Assembly (NCBI GenBank): GCA_002298915.1
Contig: DBML01000027.1
Coordinates: 1 to 6,570 of the forward strand
Direction of reading: 5' to 3'
From: Clostridium sp. UBA699
GTDB lineage: Bacteria; Bacillota; Clostridia; Clostridiales; Clostridiaceae
DNA length: 6,570 nt
Shown here piece after piece: positions 6,130 to 6,570 of the stretch; position 1 is the stretch's first letter, and the number at the start of each line of letters is the position of its first letter. A program made the position numbers and the translations under genes. The notes under the pieces were generated by a model, which had not been told where the DNA came from, made no database searches, and worked only from the letters and a program-made list of their open reading frames with translations.

Positions 6130-6159
6130 AAAAAACACCTCAGTATAACTGAAGTGTTT
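6130..6159 (-). terminator. Intrinsic terminator of the rRNA-tRNA operon
   Basis: On the minus strand a 12-bp stem (6133-6144 with 6148-6159) has a three-base loop and one G-U pair at 6139/6153. It is followed by a run of six T (6135-6130) overlapping the stem base. It starts about five bases after the CCA end of tRNA-Phe. Confidence 0.8.
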
Positions 6160-6163
6160 ATTT

Positions 6164-6239
<76 letters not shown>

Positions 6240-6246
6240 ATATAGA

Positions 6247-6362
6247 CCTGGCGACTACCTACCCTCCCACAGGGCCTCCCCTGCAGTACTATCGGCGCTT
6301 TGAAGCTTAACCTTCGTGTTCGGAATGGGAACGGGTGTTACCTTCAGGCCATCATCACCAGA
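6247..6362 (-). rRNA. rrf: 5S ribosomal RNA
   Basis: About 116 nt. The ends pair as helix I (TCTGGTGA with TCGCCAGG, ending in a U-G pair). Conserved 5S segments are present: CCCGTTCCCATTCCGAACACGA, then GTTAAGC, then CGCCGATAGTACTGC and TGGGAGGGTAGGT. It is complete, on the minus strand, downstream of a 23S gene outside the window and 7 nt before tRNA-Phe. The ends are set by pairing and may be off by one or two bases. Confidence 0.95.
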
Positions 6363-6364
6363 TG

Positions 6365-6489
6365 CTTTTAATCGCCATAAGCTTCGCATTACTGTGTCAG
6401 CTTCGTCAACGACCGTGCTCACATACCAAAGTATGCTCCGCTCCTCGTTTCCTTGCTTCCTTGTACTGCTCGCTTCTATCGATTAAAAG
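6365..6489 (-). repeat. 125-bp imperfect palindrome in the 23S-5S spacer
   Basis: The outer arms CTTTTAATCG (6365-6374) and CGATTAAAAG (6480-6489) are perfect 10-bp complements. Inside, GCAGTAC pairs with GTAATGC with one mismatch. The apex is CATAC/GTATG (6422-6426, 6431-6435) around a four-base loop. The apex lies at the exact middle of the element, so the whole unit can fold into one long hairpin in the precursor RNA. Its minus strand is unusually purine-rich between the arms. It ends two bases before mature 5S. It looks like an inserted palindromic repeat or an rRNA processing stem. Confidence 0.6.
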
Positions 6490-6541
6490 GACTCAATTCT
6501 TTTGAGTTCCTTTTTGAAAGAATTTTATTGTTCTTTCAAAA
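6485..6541 (-). other. Two stacked hairpins in the 23S-5S spacer
   Basis: TTTTGAAAGAA (6512-6522) and its complement (6531-6541) form a perfect 11-bp stem with an 8-nt loop. Next to it, 6485-6496 pairs with 6502-6514 (AAAAGGACTCAA with TTGAGTTCCTTTT, one bulge). The two stems share a few T residues, so they may be alternatives. They probably serve 23S 3'-end maturation. The remaining 6542-6570 runs to the 23S gene, whose last bases may include the closing CCAAA read on the minus strand. Confidence 0.5.
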
Positions 6542-6570
6542 CTGCATAGAAAACAATTTTTAGTATTTGG

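Noticed and set aside
6485..6515. Plus-strand intrinsic terminator in the 23S-5S spacer
   Set aside because: The hairpin plus T-run fits the shape, but nothing is transcribed toward it on the plus strand and it lies within rRNA precursor, where processing stems are expected.

Overview
The window looks like a low- to moderate-GC Firmicute of the class Clostridia; the genus cannot be resolved from this sequence. Reasons are the strong AGGAGG-type ribosome binding sites, GTG and TTG starts, the rRNA leader and spacer style, a fused FolB-FolK protein, and a molybdate regulator with an excisionase-like helix-turn-helix joined to a TOBE domain. Except for that regulator, every gene lies on the minus strand.

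Right to left, in the direction of most transcription: the right edge starts at or just past the 3' end of a 23S rRNA gene that lies outside the window. It continues through a structured 23S-5S spacer (6363-6570), 5S rRNA (6247-6362), tRNA-Phe (6164-6239) and an intrinsic terminator (6130-6159). A 57-codon gene for a two-helix membrane protein (5916-6089) follows. It shares a bidirectional terminator (5870-5900) with the convergent plus-strand regulator gene (5347-5868). The regulator diverges from modA-modB-modC (5115 down to 2606), an ABC importer for molybdate or tungstate. The intergenic region between them holds a near-consensus modA promoter, a set of about 10-bp phased direct repeats and a 16-bp palindrome. 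These are candidate operators for metal-responsive control.

After the mod terminator, a second operon has its own promoter (2443-2471). It encodes an HD-domain phosphohydrolase of unknown substrate, dihydropteroate synthase (folP) and a fused dihydroneopterin aldolase/HPPK (folB-folK), and ends at a strong terminator (168-226). These supply three consecutive folate-pathway activities. folE and a dedicated dihydroneopterin-triphosphate phosphatase are not in the window. The left edge holds a strong promoter with an A-tract upstream element and a leader typical of 16S rRNA operons, reading leftward out of the window. The mod and fol operons therefore sit between two rRNA operons in the same orientation.

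The items most worth a second look are the mod regulatory region with its excisionase/BldC-like HTH-TOBE regulator, the cysteine-bearing HD protein in the folate operon, the small membrane protein just behind an rRNA operon, and a 125-bp palindromic element abutting the 5S gene.
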